Shown here: positions 55,611 through 64,000 of the stretch, one piece after another | Layout of the letters: the number at the start of each line of letters is the position of its first letter | Position numbering within the stretch: the stretch's first letter is position 1 | Origin: an uncultured Clostridia bacterium | GTDB taxonomy: Bacteria; Bacillota; Clostridia; TANB77; CAG-508 | Length of the DNA stretch: 64,000 nucleotides | Assembly: GCA_934122385.1 (NCBI GenBank) | Contig: CAKOWP010000002.1 | Location: 9,578-73,577 of the forward strand | Direction of reading: 5' to 3' | The notes under the pieces: model-generated | What the model was told of the DNA's origin: nothing | The model's input: only the letters and a program-made list of their open reading frames with translations | The model's database searches: none | Made by a program: the position numbers and the translations under genes

Positions 55611-56693
55611 CTACACATTTCCTAAAATATTGTTTTTAGCACTCTTAAGTAATTCGCCGACAGCTTTCCAAATCATATCTTTAGTCTCGTTATCAATATT
55701 TTTATAAGAAGCCATCATAGTTCTAGCACTTGAAAACCAATTAGTTCTTAATTCTTTCATAGTCTGAGCATCTGTTGTATTCAAAATATCAAAAACAACA
55801 TCTATAACTTGCTCTCTTTTTTCAGGTTCAACATTTTCAAGCCAATTTTTAATTGTTTTATCAACAAATTCACTTCCATTTGTAACTTCTTCCAAAGTAA
55901 CAAATTCAGTACCAATAACTTGCCAACTGTACAAATCATGTTGCATTATTCCTTTTTGAACACTCTCTACAACAGTATATTTTTCCCTATGATTCATCAA
56001 TCGTCCTATAACAGAAGACTGTGGAATATATGTATGAACTTTTTTTATCATATCTTGATATTCTGGAGTTTCTATTACATCATCACAAAATCCAGGTCCA
56101 TCGTCATTATATACATTGATTATTCTATCTTTTATTTCTTGATTAACAAATGTTGCAGCATACACCGCAATGTTTCCACCTTTTGAGTGTCCGCCAATTC
56201 TTATTTTTTTATCTGGATATTCTTTTGCTATCATTTCAAGATATTTTTTTGCTGATAATTGTGATGCTATGTGACTTTTGAAGCTCATATTAAAATCTTC
56301 TTTCCAACCAACTATCGTATTGTCTGTTCCTCTATATGATACAAATATTGTATCATCTGGCATAAATACTGTTATTGCTGAAAATTGCTTTTCCTGTTCT
56401 ACATCAATTTTATTAACATATTTTGTAGCTAACATCTCTCCAAATCTTTTTGAGTCACCCATTAATGGAAATAAATCCACATCGTCTTTCCATAAAATTG
56501 GAAGTTTGCTTACATCTTGTTTTTTAAATCTTTCTCCAAGTTCTTTTATTGTTACTACTTCATCTTCTTTTATTATATTGTCAAATGGAAAATATGAAAA
56601 TCTTGATAATATTAAGTTGTCTATTTCATTAAATTCGGACTGCTCTAAGTTCAAGTCTCCTCTCCATTTAACGTAATCACATACATTTGCCAT
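55611..56693 (-). CDS. DUF2974 (Mbeg1-like) alpha/beta hydrolase
   Basis: 360 aa. MANVCDYVKWRGDLNLEQSEFNEIDNLILSRFSYFPF is the family N-terminus, VSYRGTDNTIVGWKEDFNM near residue 118, nucleophile elbow GGHSKGGNIAVYAA near 165, and NVYNDDGPGF near 195 (catalytic Asp region). Soluble lipase-like fold; the natural substrate is not known. GAAAGGAGAGG precedes the ATG. Apparently monocistronic, divergent from rqcH. Confidence 0.9.
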   Translation of the reverse strand: MANVCDYVKWRGDLNLEQSEFNEIDNLILSRFSYFPFDNIIKEDEVVTIKELGERFKKQDVSKLPILWKDDVDLFPLMGDSKRFGEMLATKYVNKIDVEQEKQFSAITVFMPDDTIFVSYRGTDNTIVGWKEDFNMSFKSHIASQLSAKKYLEMIAKEYPDKKIRIGGHSKGGNIAVYAATFVNQEIKDRIINVYNDDGPGFCDDVIETPEYQDMIKKVHTYIPQSSVIGRLMNHREKYTVVESVQKGIMQHDLYSWQVIGTEFVTLEEVTNGSEFVDKTIKNWLENVEPEKREQVIDVVFDILNTTDAQTMKELRTNWFSSARTMMASYKNIDNETKDMIWKAVGELLKSAKNNILGNV

Positions 56694-56885
56694 ATTTACT
56701 ACCTCTCCTTTCTTTCAGAGGACAAAATTTGAATACGAAATATATTTCATAATTATTATTAACTTTCTCTTGTCCAATATCTTTCTTTGTTTATTTTAAA
56801 ACATTTTATAAAAAAAGTAAAGAGTTGATTTAACACCAAAACTCGTGATATAATAGCAACAAAACAAATGAAAGGACTGATTACA

Positions 56886-58616
56886 ATGGCATTTGATGGA
56901 ATTGTAACAAAAGCAATAGTAACTGAATTATCAGAACTCACAGGAGCTCGAATTGATAAAGTTTTTGAACCAACTAAAAATGAAATAATATTAGGGCTAT
57001 ATTCAGAAAAGAAAAATTATGCCTTAGATATATGTATAGAATCACAAAATTGTAGAATAAATTTAACAACAAATACAAAACCAAACCCACAAATTGCACC
57101 TAATTTTTGTATGTTGTTAAGAAAAAATTTAATAGGTCTAAAATTAAAAAATTTAATAACTTTCGATCTAGAAAGGCTTGTTGTCTTAGAATTTGAAGGT
57201 TTTGATGATGTTGACGATATAATTTCAAAAAAATTAATTATAGAATTAATGGGAAAACATAGTAATATCATTTTACTTGATGACAATAATATCATAATTG
57301 ATAGTATGAGACATATAAGAGAACTTGACGAAAATTTTAGGGATATTTTGCCACATACAAAATATTCATTTCCTACATCAAATAAAAAAAGCTTTCTTGA
57401 ATTACGTGATTTTGAAGAATTTTCAAATTGTATAAGTTGTACAAATATTGAAGATTTACCATTGCAGATTTCAAATACTTTTAATGGTATTTCCAAAAAC
57501 TTTATTTCTGCAATTATCAGACATTTAAAAATCACAGAAATTAATACAACAAACCTACAAAAAATTTATGATTACATTACTACTACAATAAATAATATTG
57601 GAACTGATAATTTATCTTTTGAAAACATAAAAAACAAAGATGGAATTATAAAGGACTATTTCTTGATACCTGAAAAAACATCTGATGAACCTTTTAAATT
57701 GAACTTTTTTGTAGACGATTTTTACTATAATAAAGAAACATCAGAAACCTTTAAAAATCACAGAAATTCTCTTCTAAAATTAATTTTGGATACTCTAAAA
57801 AAATATAAAAAGAGACTTTACAATATAGACGAGAAATTAAAAGAATGTGAAGATATGGATACATATAGAATTTATGGAGAGCTTATAACTGCTAACTTAT
57901 ATAGAATTTCTAATAGAAATTTATCTGAAATCGAGTTAGAAAATTATTATGATAATAACAATAAAATCACAATTAAACTTGATAAGCGTTTTTTACCTAG
58001 TATAAATGCAAAAAGATTTTTTAAAAAATATTCTAAGTTAAAAAATGCTTTAGCTATCGTTTCAGAACAAAAAGAAGATACCTTAAAAGAACTTGATTAC
58101 ATAGAAAGTGTTGTTTATGAATTAGAAAGTTGTTCTACAATTGAAGAAGTTGGTGCAATTTTCGAGGAAATTTCTGAAAATGATATTTTTAAAGATAAAA
58201 AAGAACTAAACACTTCTAAGAAAAGCAAAATAAAAAGATCTAAATTTACTAAAAACAAAACTGTTTCTTTTACCCCTCTAAAATATACTGTTGATGGTTA
58301 TACTGTTTTGGTTGGTAGAAATAATAAAGAAAATGATTATTTAACTTTGAAATATGCAAACAAGTCAGATATTTGGTTTCATACTAAAGATTTTCATGGA
58401 AGCCATACTATTTTAAAAATTGATAACAGTTTGCCTATTCCAAATGATAATGTTTTAGTTGAAGTTGCTAAAATTGCTGCTCAACATAGCAAAGCAAAAA
58501 ATTCTTCTAATGTTCCTGTTGATTATTGTGAAGTTAAATATGTTAAAAAACCTTCTGGTTCTAAGCCTGGAATGGTAATTTACTCCAACAATAAAACCTT
58601 GAATGTTAATCCTTAA
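56886..58616 (+). CDS. rqcH: RqcH (Rqc2 homologue, NFACT protein) of ribosome-associated quality control
   Basis: 576 aa. It binds stalled 50S subunits and adds alanine tails to nascent chains. NFACT-N (MAFDGIVTKAIVTELSELTGARIDKVFEP; IIDSMRHIRELDENFRDILP near 140), HhH and coiled coil (about 170-430), NFACT-R (YTVLVGRNNKENDYLTLKYANKSDIWFHTKDFHGSHTIL near 475, then KAKNSSNVPVDYCEVKYVKKPSG). The earlier ATG at 56868 overlaps the ribosome site; ATG 56886 is 9-10 nt after AAAGGA. Often called fibronectin-binding protein A in older annotations. Terminator downstream. Confidence 0.95.
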   Translation: MAFDGIVTKAIVTELSELTGARIDKVFEPTKNEIILGLYSEKKNYALDICIESQNCRINLTTNTKPNPQIAPNFCMLLRKNLIGLKLKNLITFDLERLVVLEFEGFDDVDDIISKKLIIELMGKHSNIILLDDNNIIIDSMRHIRELDENFRDILPHTKYSFPTSNKKSFLELRDFEEFSNCISCTNIEDLPLQISNTFNGISKNFISAIIRHLKITEINTTNLQKIYDYITTTINNIGTDNLSFENIKNKDGIIKDYFLIPEKTSDEPFKLNFFVDDFYYNKETSETFKNHRNSLLKLILDTLKKYKKRLYNIDEKLKECEDMDTYRIYGELITANLYRISNRNLSEIELENYYDNNNKITIKLDKRFLPSINAKRFFKKYSKLKNALAIVSEQKEDTLKELDYIESVVYELESCSTIEEVGAIFEEISENDIFKDKKELNTSKKSKIKRSKFTKNKTVSFTPLKYTVDGYTVLVGRNNKENDYLTLKYANKSDIWFHTKDFHGSHTILKIDNSLPIPNDNVLVEVAKIAAQHSKAKNSSNVPVDYCEVKYVKKPSGSKPGMVIYSNNKTLNVNP

Positions 58617-58644
58617 AAAAAGCGGAATTATATCCGCTTTTTAT
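58616..58644. terminator. Bidirectional terminator between rqcH and rimO
   Basis: AAAAAGCGGA / TCCGCTTTTT with a 6-nt loop between the two convergent stop codons. Confidence 0.9.
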
Positions 58645-60011
58645 TTTACTATTTTTCCTTTTAAATCATAATTAGTAACATCAGTTATTTTGCAATTAAC
58701 AAAATTATTCAAAATCTCATTAACATCAAAAGAACCATCATTTTCTATGTATACCAAGCCATCTTCCTCCGGAACATCTTGCATTGTTCTACCAACAAAA
58801 TATTTACCATCAAAAGACATATCTTCAACTAAAACTTTATAAGTTTTTCCAACTTTATTTTCTAAAACCTGTTTTGATATTTTTTGTTGTTCTGCCATTA
58901 TTTTGTTATATCTTGCTTTTTTAGTGTTTCCATGTATTTGTTCTGGAAGTCTTGCAGCTGGTGTTCCCTCTTCTTTTGAATATTTAAATACTCCCAATTT
59001 ATCAAATTTTGCAGTTTTAACAAATTCCAAAAGTTCTTCAAAATTTTCATTTGTTTCTCCTGGGAATCCAACTATTAAACTTGTTCTTAATGTAACATCT
59101 GGTATTTGTTTTCTTATTTTTTCTATTATACCTGTGATATTTTCTTTGCTAGTTCTTCTATTCATTTTCTTTAATATTGGATTTGATATATGTTGAATTG
59201 GAATATCAAAATATTTTGCTATTTTGCTATTATTTGCAACTGTTTTTATCAATTCGTCTGTAATTCCTTCTGGATAAGAATATAAAAATCTAATCCATTC
59301 AATTCCATCTATTTTACTTAATTTTTCTAATAATTCAGCTAATTTGCTTTCACCATAAATATCAACACCATATTTTGTTGTATCTTGTGCAATAACTATT
59401 AATTCTTTTATTCCTTTTTTGGCAAGCATTTTAGCTTCATTCAATATCTCGTCCATTTCTCTGCTAACAAATGGGCCCCTTATATACGGAATAGCACAAT
59501 ATGTACATTTATTGCTACATCCTTCCCCTATTTTTAAATATGCATAATTTTTTCCCGTTGTTACGATTCTTTCCATAAATTCATTATATTTTGGCATTGG
59601 AAGTGGCTCAATTTCAGATATTCTTTTACTTGTTTTTGTCTTTGATTTTTCTACAATGTCTCTTTTAACTAAGTCTTCTATTTTATCCCATAAGTTGTTA
59701 TATTCATCTATTTTTATAAATAAATCTACTTCAGGTAATAGTTTTATCAAATCATCATAATATCTTTGAACAAGGCATCCCATTGCTATCAAATATTTAC
59801 ATCTTTTCTTTTTATATTCTGCCATTTCTAATATTGTGTTTATTGCTTCTTCTTTTGCTGATTCTATAAATCCACATGTATTTATTACTAAAATATCTGC
59901 TTCTTCTGGATTATTTACTATTTTATAATTGTTCTTTTTAAACATTCCAATTGCTACTTCTGTATCTATTAAATTTTTGCTGCATCCTAGTGATATAAAT
60001 CCTACGTTCAT
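58641..60011 (-). CDS. rimO: Ribosomal protein S12 methylthiotransferase
   Basis: 456 aa radical-SAM enzyme that thiomethylates an aspartate of ribosomal protein S12. N-terminal UPF0004 domain (GFISLGCSKNLIDTE, INTCGFIESAKEEA, MGCLVQRY supply three cluster cysteines), radical SAM motif GCSNKCTYCAIP near 148, GFPGETNENF near 285 and a C-terminal TRAM domain. ATG 60011 follows AAAGGGAGG. The frame extends 24 codons further into a repeat ([14 protein letters not shown]), which is not part of the real protein. Confidence 0.96.
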   Translation of the reverse strand: MNVGFISLGCSKNLIDTEVAIGMFKKNNYKIVNNPEEADILVINTCGFIESAKEEAINTILEMAEYKKKRCKYLIAMGCLVQRYYDDLIKLLPEVDLFIKIDEYNNLWDKIEDLVKRDIVEKSKTKTSKRISEIEPLPMPKYNEFMERIVTTGKNYAYLKIGEGCSNKCTYCAIPYIRGPFVSREMDEILNEAKMLAKKGIKELIVIAQDTTKYGVDIYGESKLAELLEKLSKIDGIEWIRFLYSYPEGITDELIKTVANNSKIAKYFDIPIQHISNPILKKMNRRTSKENITGIIEKIRKQIPDVTLRTSLIVGFPGETNENFEELLEFVKTAKFDKLGVFKYSKEEGTPAARLPEQIHGNTKKARYNKIMAEQQKISKQVLENKVGKTYKVLVEDMSFDGKYFVGRTMQDVPEEDGLVYIENDGSFDVNEILNNFVNCKITDVTNYDLKGKIVK

Positions 60012-60033
60012 TTTTTCCTCCCTTTTTCTTTTT

Positions 60034-60166
60034 TGTCGCATTGGGGACGGTTCTGTTTGAGACATCGGTTCCAAATGAGACATTCTTCAAATCCTTGCGT
60101 AAGTAAGGCATTAAAAACATTCCTGTTTACAAAAATGTCTCAAACAGAACCGTCCCCAAAGCGACA
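60034..60166. repeat. 133-bp REPIN/MITE-like element, copy 2 (family A)
   Basis: 31-bp terminal inverted repeats (60034-60064 and 60136-60166) with one mismatch. Same length as copy 1. Both arms carry GTCGC/GCGAC where copy 1 has GTCTC/GAGAC, so the change is compensated. It shares the central CCTTGCGTAAGTAAG. It lies 22 bp before the rimO start and 5 bp after the rng stop. Confidence 0.92.
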
Positions 60167-60171
60167 TTTTT

Positions 60172-61368
60172 TTATTCTTTGTGACTACAAATATGTTTTC
60201 TAGTCAACTCCATTAAATCAAGCTTTGTAAAGCCTTCTACTTGAGTTTTGGCTCTATCAAGTTTCAATTTTTCTTCTAATAAAGTTTGAATTTCTTCTTT
60301 ATTTTTTTCATTTTTCATATCTATGTAATCAATTATAATAATACCACCAATATCTCTTAATCTAAGCTGTTTTGCTATTTCAACAGTTGCTTCTTTATTA
60401 ACTTTAAATACAGTATCTTCTACGCTATTATTTCCTGTATATTTACCAGTGTTTACATCAATTGCAGTTAGTGCTTCTGTTTTGTCTATGGTAATAAATC
60501 CACCACATTTTAGCCATATTTTTCTGTTTTCTATTTTTGATATTTCTTTCTTTACATCATATATATCAAAAACATCTTCATTCTCTTTTAATGCTATATC
60601 AGTTCCAGACAAATAATTATTCATTTTATTAAATTGTATTATATTGTTATATTCTTCTTTACTATTCGTAGTAATTTTTTTTACTGATTTTTCTGGTAAG
60701 TCTATTATCATTTTTTCTAATATTCCATTAGCTTTTTCTATCAATTTAGGTTTGTTAGCTTTATTATTTTCAAATTTTGATTGTATTTCTTTCCATCTTT
60801 TTTCAACATTTTTAATATCTTCAATAATTTCTTGATTTTTACCAGCGGCTGATGTTCTGATTATTGCACCATTTTCTGGATTCAAATTTTCTTTAACTAA
60901 TTTGATAAGTCTTTCTTGTTCTTTCTTGTCTTCAATTTTTTGTGATACAGTTATTATATCAGTATTTGGCATTAACGCAATATATTTACTTGGTAAATTA
61001 ATATGTGTTGAAACTCTTGCACCTTTTTGAAGATTACTATCTTTTTTTACTTGTACTAAAAGTCTTTGTCCTTCTTTTATAACATCTGTTATATTAATTT
61101 TATCATTATTAGTGGTAATGTTTTCTAGATTTTTTTCATCTATTTTATCTAAGATGTCTTTTAAATGTATAAAGCTATTCTTTTCTGTCCCTATATCTAT
61201 AAACGCTGCTTGCATACCTTTTATTATGTTTTTAACAACACCTACATAAATATTGCCTTCATTTCTGTTCGAATTTTCCTCATCCATATAGTATTCTAAT
61301 AGTCTTCCATTTTCCAATAATGCAATATTTTTTTTATCATCTTCCTTGTTTATCAATATTTCTAGCAT
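60172..61368 (-). CDS. rng: Ribonuclease E/G family endoribonuclease, C-terminally short
   Basis: 398 aa. S1 domain (NEGNIYVGVVKNIIKGMQAAFIDIG, residues 37-61), AR(V)STHINLPSKYIALMP near 115, DNase I-like catalytic part with AIDVNTGKYTG near 303 and GGIIIIDYIDM near 343 (the two metal-binding Asp), ending ELTRKHICSHKE. Known RNase E/G proteins continue with a zinc-link CPxCxG motif and are usually above 460 aa in clostridia; that end is absent here. The stop codon lies 5 bp from a 133-bp repeat. The enzyme processes 16S rRNA and mRNAs; whether this form is active is uncertain. Confidence 0.9.
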   Translation of the reverse strand: MLEILINKEDDKKNIALLENGRLLEYYMDEENSNRNEGNIYVGVVKNIIKGMQAAFIDIGTEKNSFIHLKDILDKIDEKNLENITTNNDKINITDVIKEGQRLLVQVKKDSNLQKGARVSTHINLPSKYIALMPNTDIITVSQKIEDKKEQERLIKLVKENLNPENGAIIRTSAAGKNQEIIEDIKNVEKRWKEIQSKFENNKANKPKLIEKANGILEKMIIDLPEKSVKKITTNSKEEYNNIIQFNKMNNYLSGTDIALKENEDVFDIYDVKKEISKIENRKIWLKCGGFITIDKTEALTAIDVNTGKYTGNNSVEDTVFKVNKEATVEIAKQLRLRDIGGIIIIDYIDMKNEKNKEEIQTLLEEKLKLDRAKTQVEGFTKLDLMELTRKHICSHKE

Positions 61369-61384
61369 TTCTTAATAATCCTCT

Positions 61385-61942
61385 CTAATTAAATTTGTTC
61401 ATTGCAATATCTATTCCATTTTTTATAATCTCTTCTACCGCTTCTGATGCTTTTTTTACACCTTCAGCTAAAATTTTTTGTTCTTCTTCTGGAACTTTAC
61501 CTATAACATAGTTTATCATATCATTTTTGAATTCTGGTTGACCTATTCCAACCCTTACTCGTGGAAATTCTGTAGTACCTAATTCCTGTACTACAGATTT
61601 CATTCCATTATGAGAACCTGGTCCACCCTTTTTTCTCAATTTTATTTTTCCTTTTCCAATATCAATATCGTCATATATGATAATTATGTCTTTAGGTTCA
61701 ATGTTATAAAATTCGCAAATTTCTTTTATTGATTCCCCACTTAGGTTCATATATGTTTGTGGTTTTAATAATATTACTTTTTTTCCTTGTATTATTGCAG
61801 TTTCATATAGTCCTTTAAATTTTGATTTAGTTATAGTTATATTGTTTCTTTTTGCGATTTCATTTATTGTATCAAATCCCATATTGTGCCTTGTATTGGC
61901 ATATTCGTTTTCAGGATTTCCTAGTCCCACTATTAAATACAT
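61385..61942 (-). CDS. pth: Peptidyl-tRNA hydrolase
   Basis: 185 aa: releases tRNA from prematurely ended peptidyl-tRNA. MYLIVGLGNPENEYANTRHNMGFDTINEIA carries the catalytic His20-type residue and Asn10; KPQTYMNLSGES near 65, IYDDIDIGKGKIKLRKKGGPGSHNGMKS near 92, and FPRVRVGIGQP near 130. ATG 61942 is 9 nt after AAAGGAAAG; the one at 61972 lacks a site. It lies 16 bp upstream of rng in the same direction. Confidence 0.97.
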   Translation of the reverse strand: MYLIVGLGNPENEYANTRHNMGFDTINEIAKRNNITITKSKFKGLYETAIIQGKKVILLKPQTYMNLSGESIKEICEFYNIEPKDIIIIYDDIDIGKGKIKLRKKGGPGSHNGMKSVVQELGTTEFPRVRVGIGQPEFKNDMINYVIGKVPEEEQKILAEGVKKASEAVEEIIKNGIDIAMNKFN

Positions 61943-62023
61943 TTTTATCTTTCCTTTTCTTTTATTCGTCATTTAAAATTTGTTAACCAATTTTTTTCGT
62001 ATAAAATTTTATTTCTTAATCTT

Positions 62024-63811
62024 TTACTTATCTCTGAAAAATTTATTGAATAATCCTTTTCCTTTTTTATTTTCTTTTGAATTTTTCACATTACTTGCTT
62101 TAGTATTGTTATTATTCTTAGATTCTTTATTATCATTATGTTCTTCATCATCTTCTTTATCATAATCGTCATCATCATCTTCATCGAATTCATTATCTTC
62201 GTACTCTTCATCATCTTCGTACTCGTCATAGTCTTCATAATCATCATCTTCATATTCTTCATCTTCAAAATCAGAATCCTCATAATCACCATCGTCTTCG
62301 TAATCATTATCCACTTCTTCGTCGTCATCGTCTATTTCTTCTTCATCATAATCGTCATCATCTTCATATTCATTATCATAGTCATCGTATTCGTCATCAT
62401 CTTCGTAATCAGAATCTCCATATTCTTCATCATCTTCAAAGTCGTCTGTATCCTCATGTTCTTCTGTTTCCTCATAATCACTATTTTCGTCATATTCATC
62501 GTCATAGTCATCATCATAATCGTCTCCAAATATATCATCATCATACTTATTTCTTTTAAAAATAGAATCCTGCATCTTCTCTGATATTTCTGATTTTACA
62601 TCCACGATATCTTCCTCATCCTGTTCTGGTTTAAACTCTGACAAATCTCTTTCAAATTTTTGAGTAACTTCATTTTCAAAAACATTGTAAATATTTTTTA
62701 TCTCCTCAATTCTCCAAGAATCAGAATTGATAATTACTCCTGAATTCATTTTCAAATTATTTAATTCTTTTTCAAGATTTTCTTCTTTTTTATTTATCTC
62801 ATTTAAATATTCAACATCATACAATTCTTTATATGCCTTTTTTGTAGCCTTTCCTGTTATTTCCTTTACTACTAATTCATACAAATTATCAAATCTGCCC
62901 ATATCATTTTCGAATTGTTCACAAGCCTCGCTCATAAGAGTTTTATGAACTTTAGCCCCATTAATAGCCGTCATTCTTTCATTATCTAAAAAAGCCACAA
63001 TATACATTTTTTGTGCTTTTAAAAAAGCAAATTTTGCGCCAATATCTCTTAAGATTTTAACATATTTATCTATTTTTATGTCATCATTATTAATTTCTGA
63101 TAACACTTTTCTCAATTTATCAAAAACTGTTAAATAACATGCAACTTCTCTTTTAGCAATTTCGTTTCTTGCTCTCACTGCTTTTTCAATCACATTTTTA
63201 TCAAATGGAATTCTCTCATCTTTTCCATTTTCAATCATAGTTTCTATTATTTCATTATTGAAATCTTCACCTGTAAAATTAATAAATTTTTTAATATTCA
63301 TTATTGTTTCTTTTGAAATATTTGAAATATCATTTGTAGATTTTTGTATAATTTGAAGATATTCTTTTTCTTCTTCCCTTCTGCTTCTAGAAATTTTATT
63401 TCTTTCAGTTTGTTTATCTTCAAAATCCACTAAATTTTTAACAAATCTTTCTCTTAACTCTTCTAAGTTTTTATTGTTCTCATTAATTTTTTCTTCTATC
63501 TTTAATAGTTTCTTTTCAATAGCAGATGGGTCCTCATCAAGAACATCAAATAATTGATTGCGGTCTTCTTCTAACTTGATATTAGACTTGTATATCTTTT
63601 TCTGTTCTTGTTGAATTTGTCTTATTTCATTTGCAGTAATATCAAATTCATTTATAATATTATCTTCTTCTTTAACTATATCCTGATATTTTTGTATTTC
63701 TTCTATAGTGTATTTAAAATCTTTATATATAGTTTTTAAGTTTTCCTTTTTATCAAATCCAAACATATTATTATAATATTTTTCAAGTATTATTGCACTT
63801 CTTTCATACAT
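62024..63811 (-). CDS. Coiled-coil protein with a very acidic Asp/Glu/Tyr C-terminal tail
   Basis: 595 aa. Residues 1-200 are helical/coiled coil (EIRQIQQEQKKIYKSNIKLEEDRNQLF; IEEKINENNKNLEELRERF), 200-400 a helical domain with FLKAQKMYIVAFLDNERM near 268, and 425-565 a nearly unbroken Asp/Glu/Tyr tract (DYEDDDEYDDYDNEY style). It ends in a basic stretch (KKGKGLFNKFFRDK). No signal peptide or membrane helix. Cytoplasmic; the tail could bind calcium, basic proteins or RNA-binding partners, or act as an entropic bristle. It precedes pth. Family not named. Confidence 0.7.
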   Translation of the reverse strand: MYERSAIILEKYYNNMFGFDKKENLKTIYKDFKYTIEEIQKYQDIVKEEDNIINEFDITANEIRQIQQEQKKIYKSNIKLEEDRNQLFDVLDEDPSAIEKKLLKIEEKINENNKNLEELRERFVKNLVDFEDKQTERNKISRSRREEEKEYLQIIQKSTNDISNISKETIMNIKKFINFTGEDFNNEIIETMIENGKDERIPFDKNVIEKAVRARNEIAKREVACYLTVFDKLRKVLSEINNDDIKIDKYVKILRDIGAKFAFLKAQKMYIVAFLDNERMTAINGAKVHKTLMSEACEQFENDMGRFDNLYELVVKEITGKATKKAYKELYDVEYLNEINKKEENLEKELNNLKMNSGVIINSDSWRIEEIKNIYNVFENEVTQKFERDLSEFKPEQDEEDIVDVKSEISEKMQDSIFKRNKYDDDIFGDDYDDDYDDEYDENSDYEETEEHEDTDDFEDDEEYGDSDYEDDDEYDDYDNEYEDDDDYDEEEIDDDDEEVDNDYEDDGDYEDSDFEDEEYEDDDYEDYDEYEDDEEYEDNEFDEDDDDDYDKEDDEEHNDNKESKNNNNTKASNVKNSKENKKGKGLFNKFFRDK

Positions 63812-63945
63812 AAATTTGTCCCCCTATTTTTACAAATTCTCTCATTTTTATACATTTTACCATTTTTAGTTAAAAATAACAAGTAATTTAAGCTTATATT
63901 TTATTATTATATTTTAAATTTTCTCTGTCAATAATTTTTGATTAG

Positions 63946-63997
63946 GACACCCTAAATTGATAAAATTAATTTATGATTTGTTCACCCTGGGTGTGTC
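63946..63997. repeat. Possible inverted repeat at the right edge
   Basis: GACACCC (63946-63952) and GGGTGTGTC (63989-63997) are complementary apart from one inserted dinucleotide, around a local CACCC-T-GGGTG palindrome. It may be the start of another repeat that continues beyond the window. The 130 bp before it hold no gene. Confidence 0.3.
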
Positions 63998-64000
63998 AGT

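Noticed and set aside
62138..62584. Long plus-strand frame rich in Ile/Phe/Val opposite the acidic tail
   Set aside because: It is the antisense reading of GAT/GAA-type codons and has no ribosome site or family features.
1..64000. tRNA, rRNA, T-box or standard riboswitch genes
   Set aside because: None with recognisable conserved arms was seen by eye, but a covariance-model search would be needed to exclude short or divergent ones.

Overview
The window is strongly AT-rich DNA from a low-GC, spore-forming Firmicute of the class Clostridia, probably an anaerobic gut-type lineage. The evidence is a dipicolinate synthase B gene with a sigma-K-like promoter, clostridial hydrophobic-W (ChW) repeat wall proteins, a pta-ackA-ackA acetate fermentation block, RqcH, a SpoVB-like flippase, strong AGGAGG ribosome sites and standard-code genes. 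Most genes are on the minus strand.

Left part (1-9,400): an oligoendopeptidase F; a type III toxin-antitoxin locus (ToxN/CptN-like endoRNase preceded by two 48-nt pseudoknot repeats and a terminator); dpaB; a frameshifted prepilin-like surface protein divergent from a small XRE regulator with three palindromic operators between them; an acyl-CoA synthetase; and a MurJ/SpoVB-like flippase.

Cell-envelope part (9,377-44,460): a dTDP-L-rhamnose operon (rmlD-rmlA-[epsilon/zeta-like toxin-antitoxin pair]-rmlC-rmlB), a decayed ISLre2 insertion sequence, then about 29 kb of polysaccharide genes. These comprise several GT2 glycosyltransferases, a GT2-GT4 fusion, GtrA/GtrB/GT-C side-chain modules, DUF2142, DUF6020, DUF6056 and DUF2304 membrane proteins, an acyltransferase, an MBL-fold hydrolase, and a TagG/TagH-type ABC exporter with a Wzt-like C-terminal domain. 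Two large ChW-repeat proteins, one with a GH25 lysozyme domain and one with an M14 carboxypeptidase domain, are embedded in it. Together they suggest an ABC-exported, rhamnose-containing wall polysaccharide with polyprenol-linked side-chain decoration and co-encoded wall hydrolases.

Right part (44,546-64,000): an ECF-type sigma gene with a 5' frameshift and its anti-sigma partner, an orphan gene with a leader hairpin, tandem acetate kinases and phosphotransacetylase, uvrA, a small Cys protein, an Rpn-family nuclease, a DUF2974 hydrolase, rqcH, rimO, an RNase E/G protein lacking its C-terminal zinc motif, pth, and a protein with a very acidic tail.

A recurring theme is a set of short palindromic repeats that share a GGGGACG(G)TTC core inside different complementary stems. 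They include two 133-bp inverted-repeat (REPIN/MITE-like) copies. They sit at gene ends, supply stop codons to two or three genes, and create spurious N-terminal extensions on two others (uvrA, rimO).
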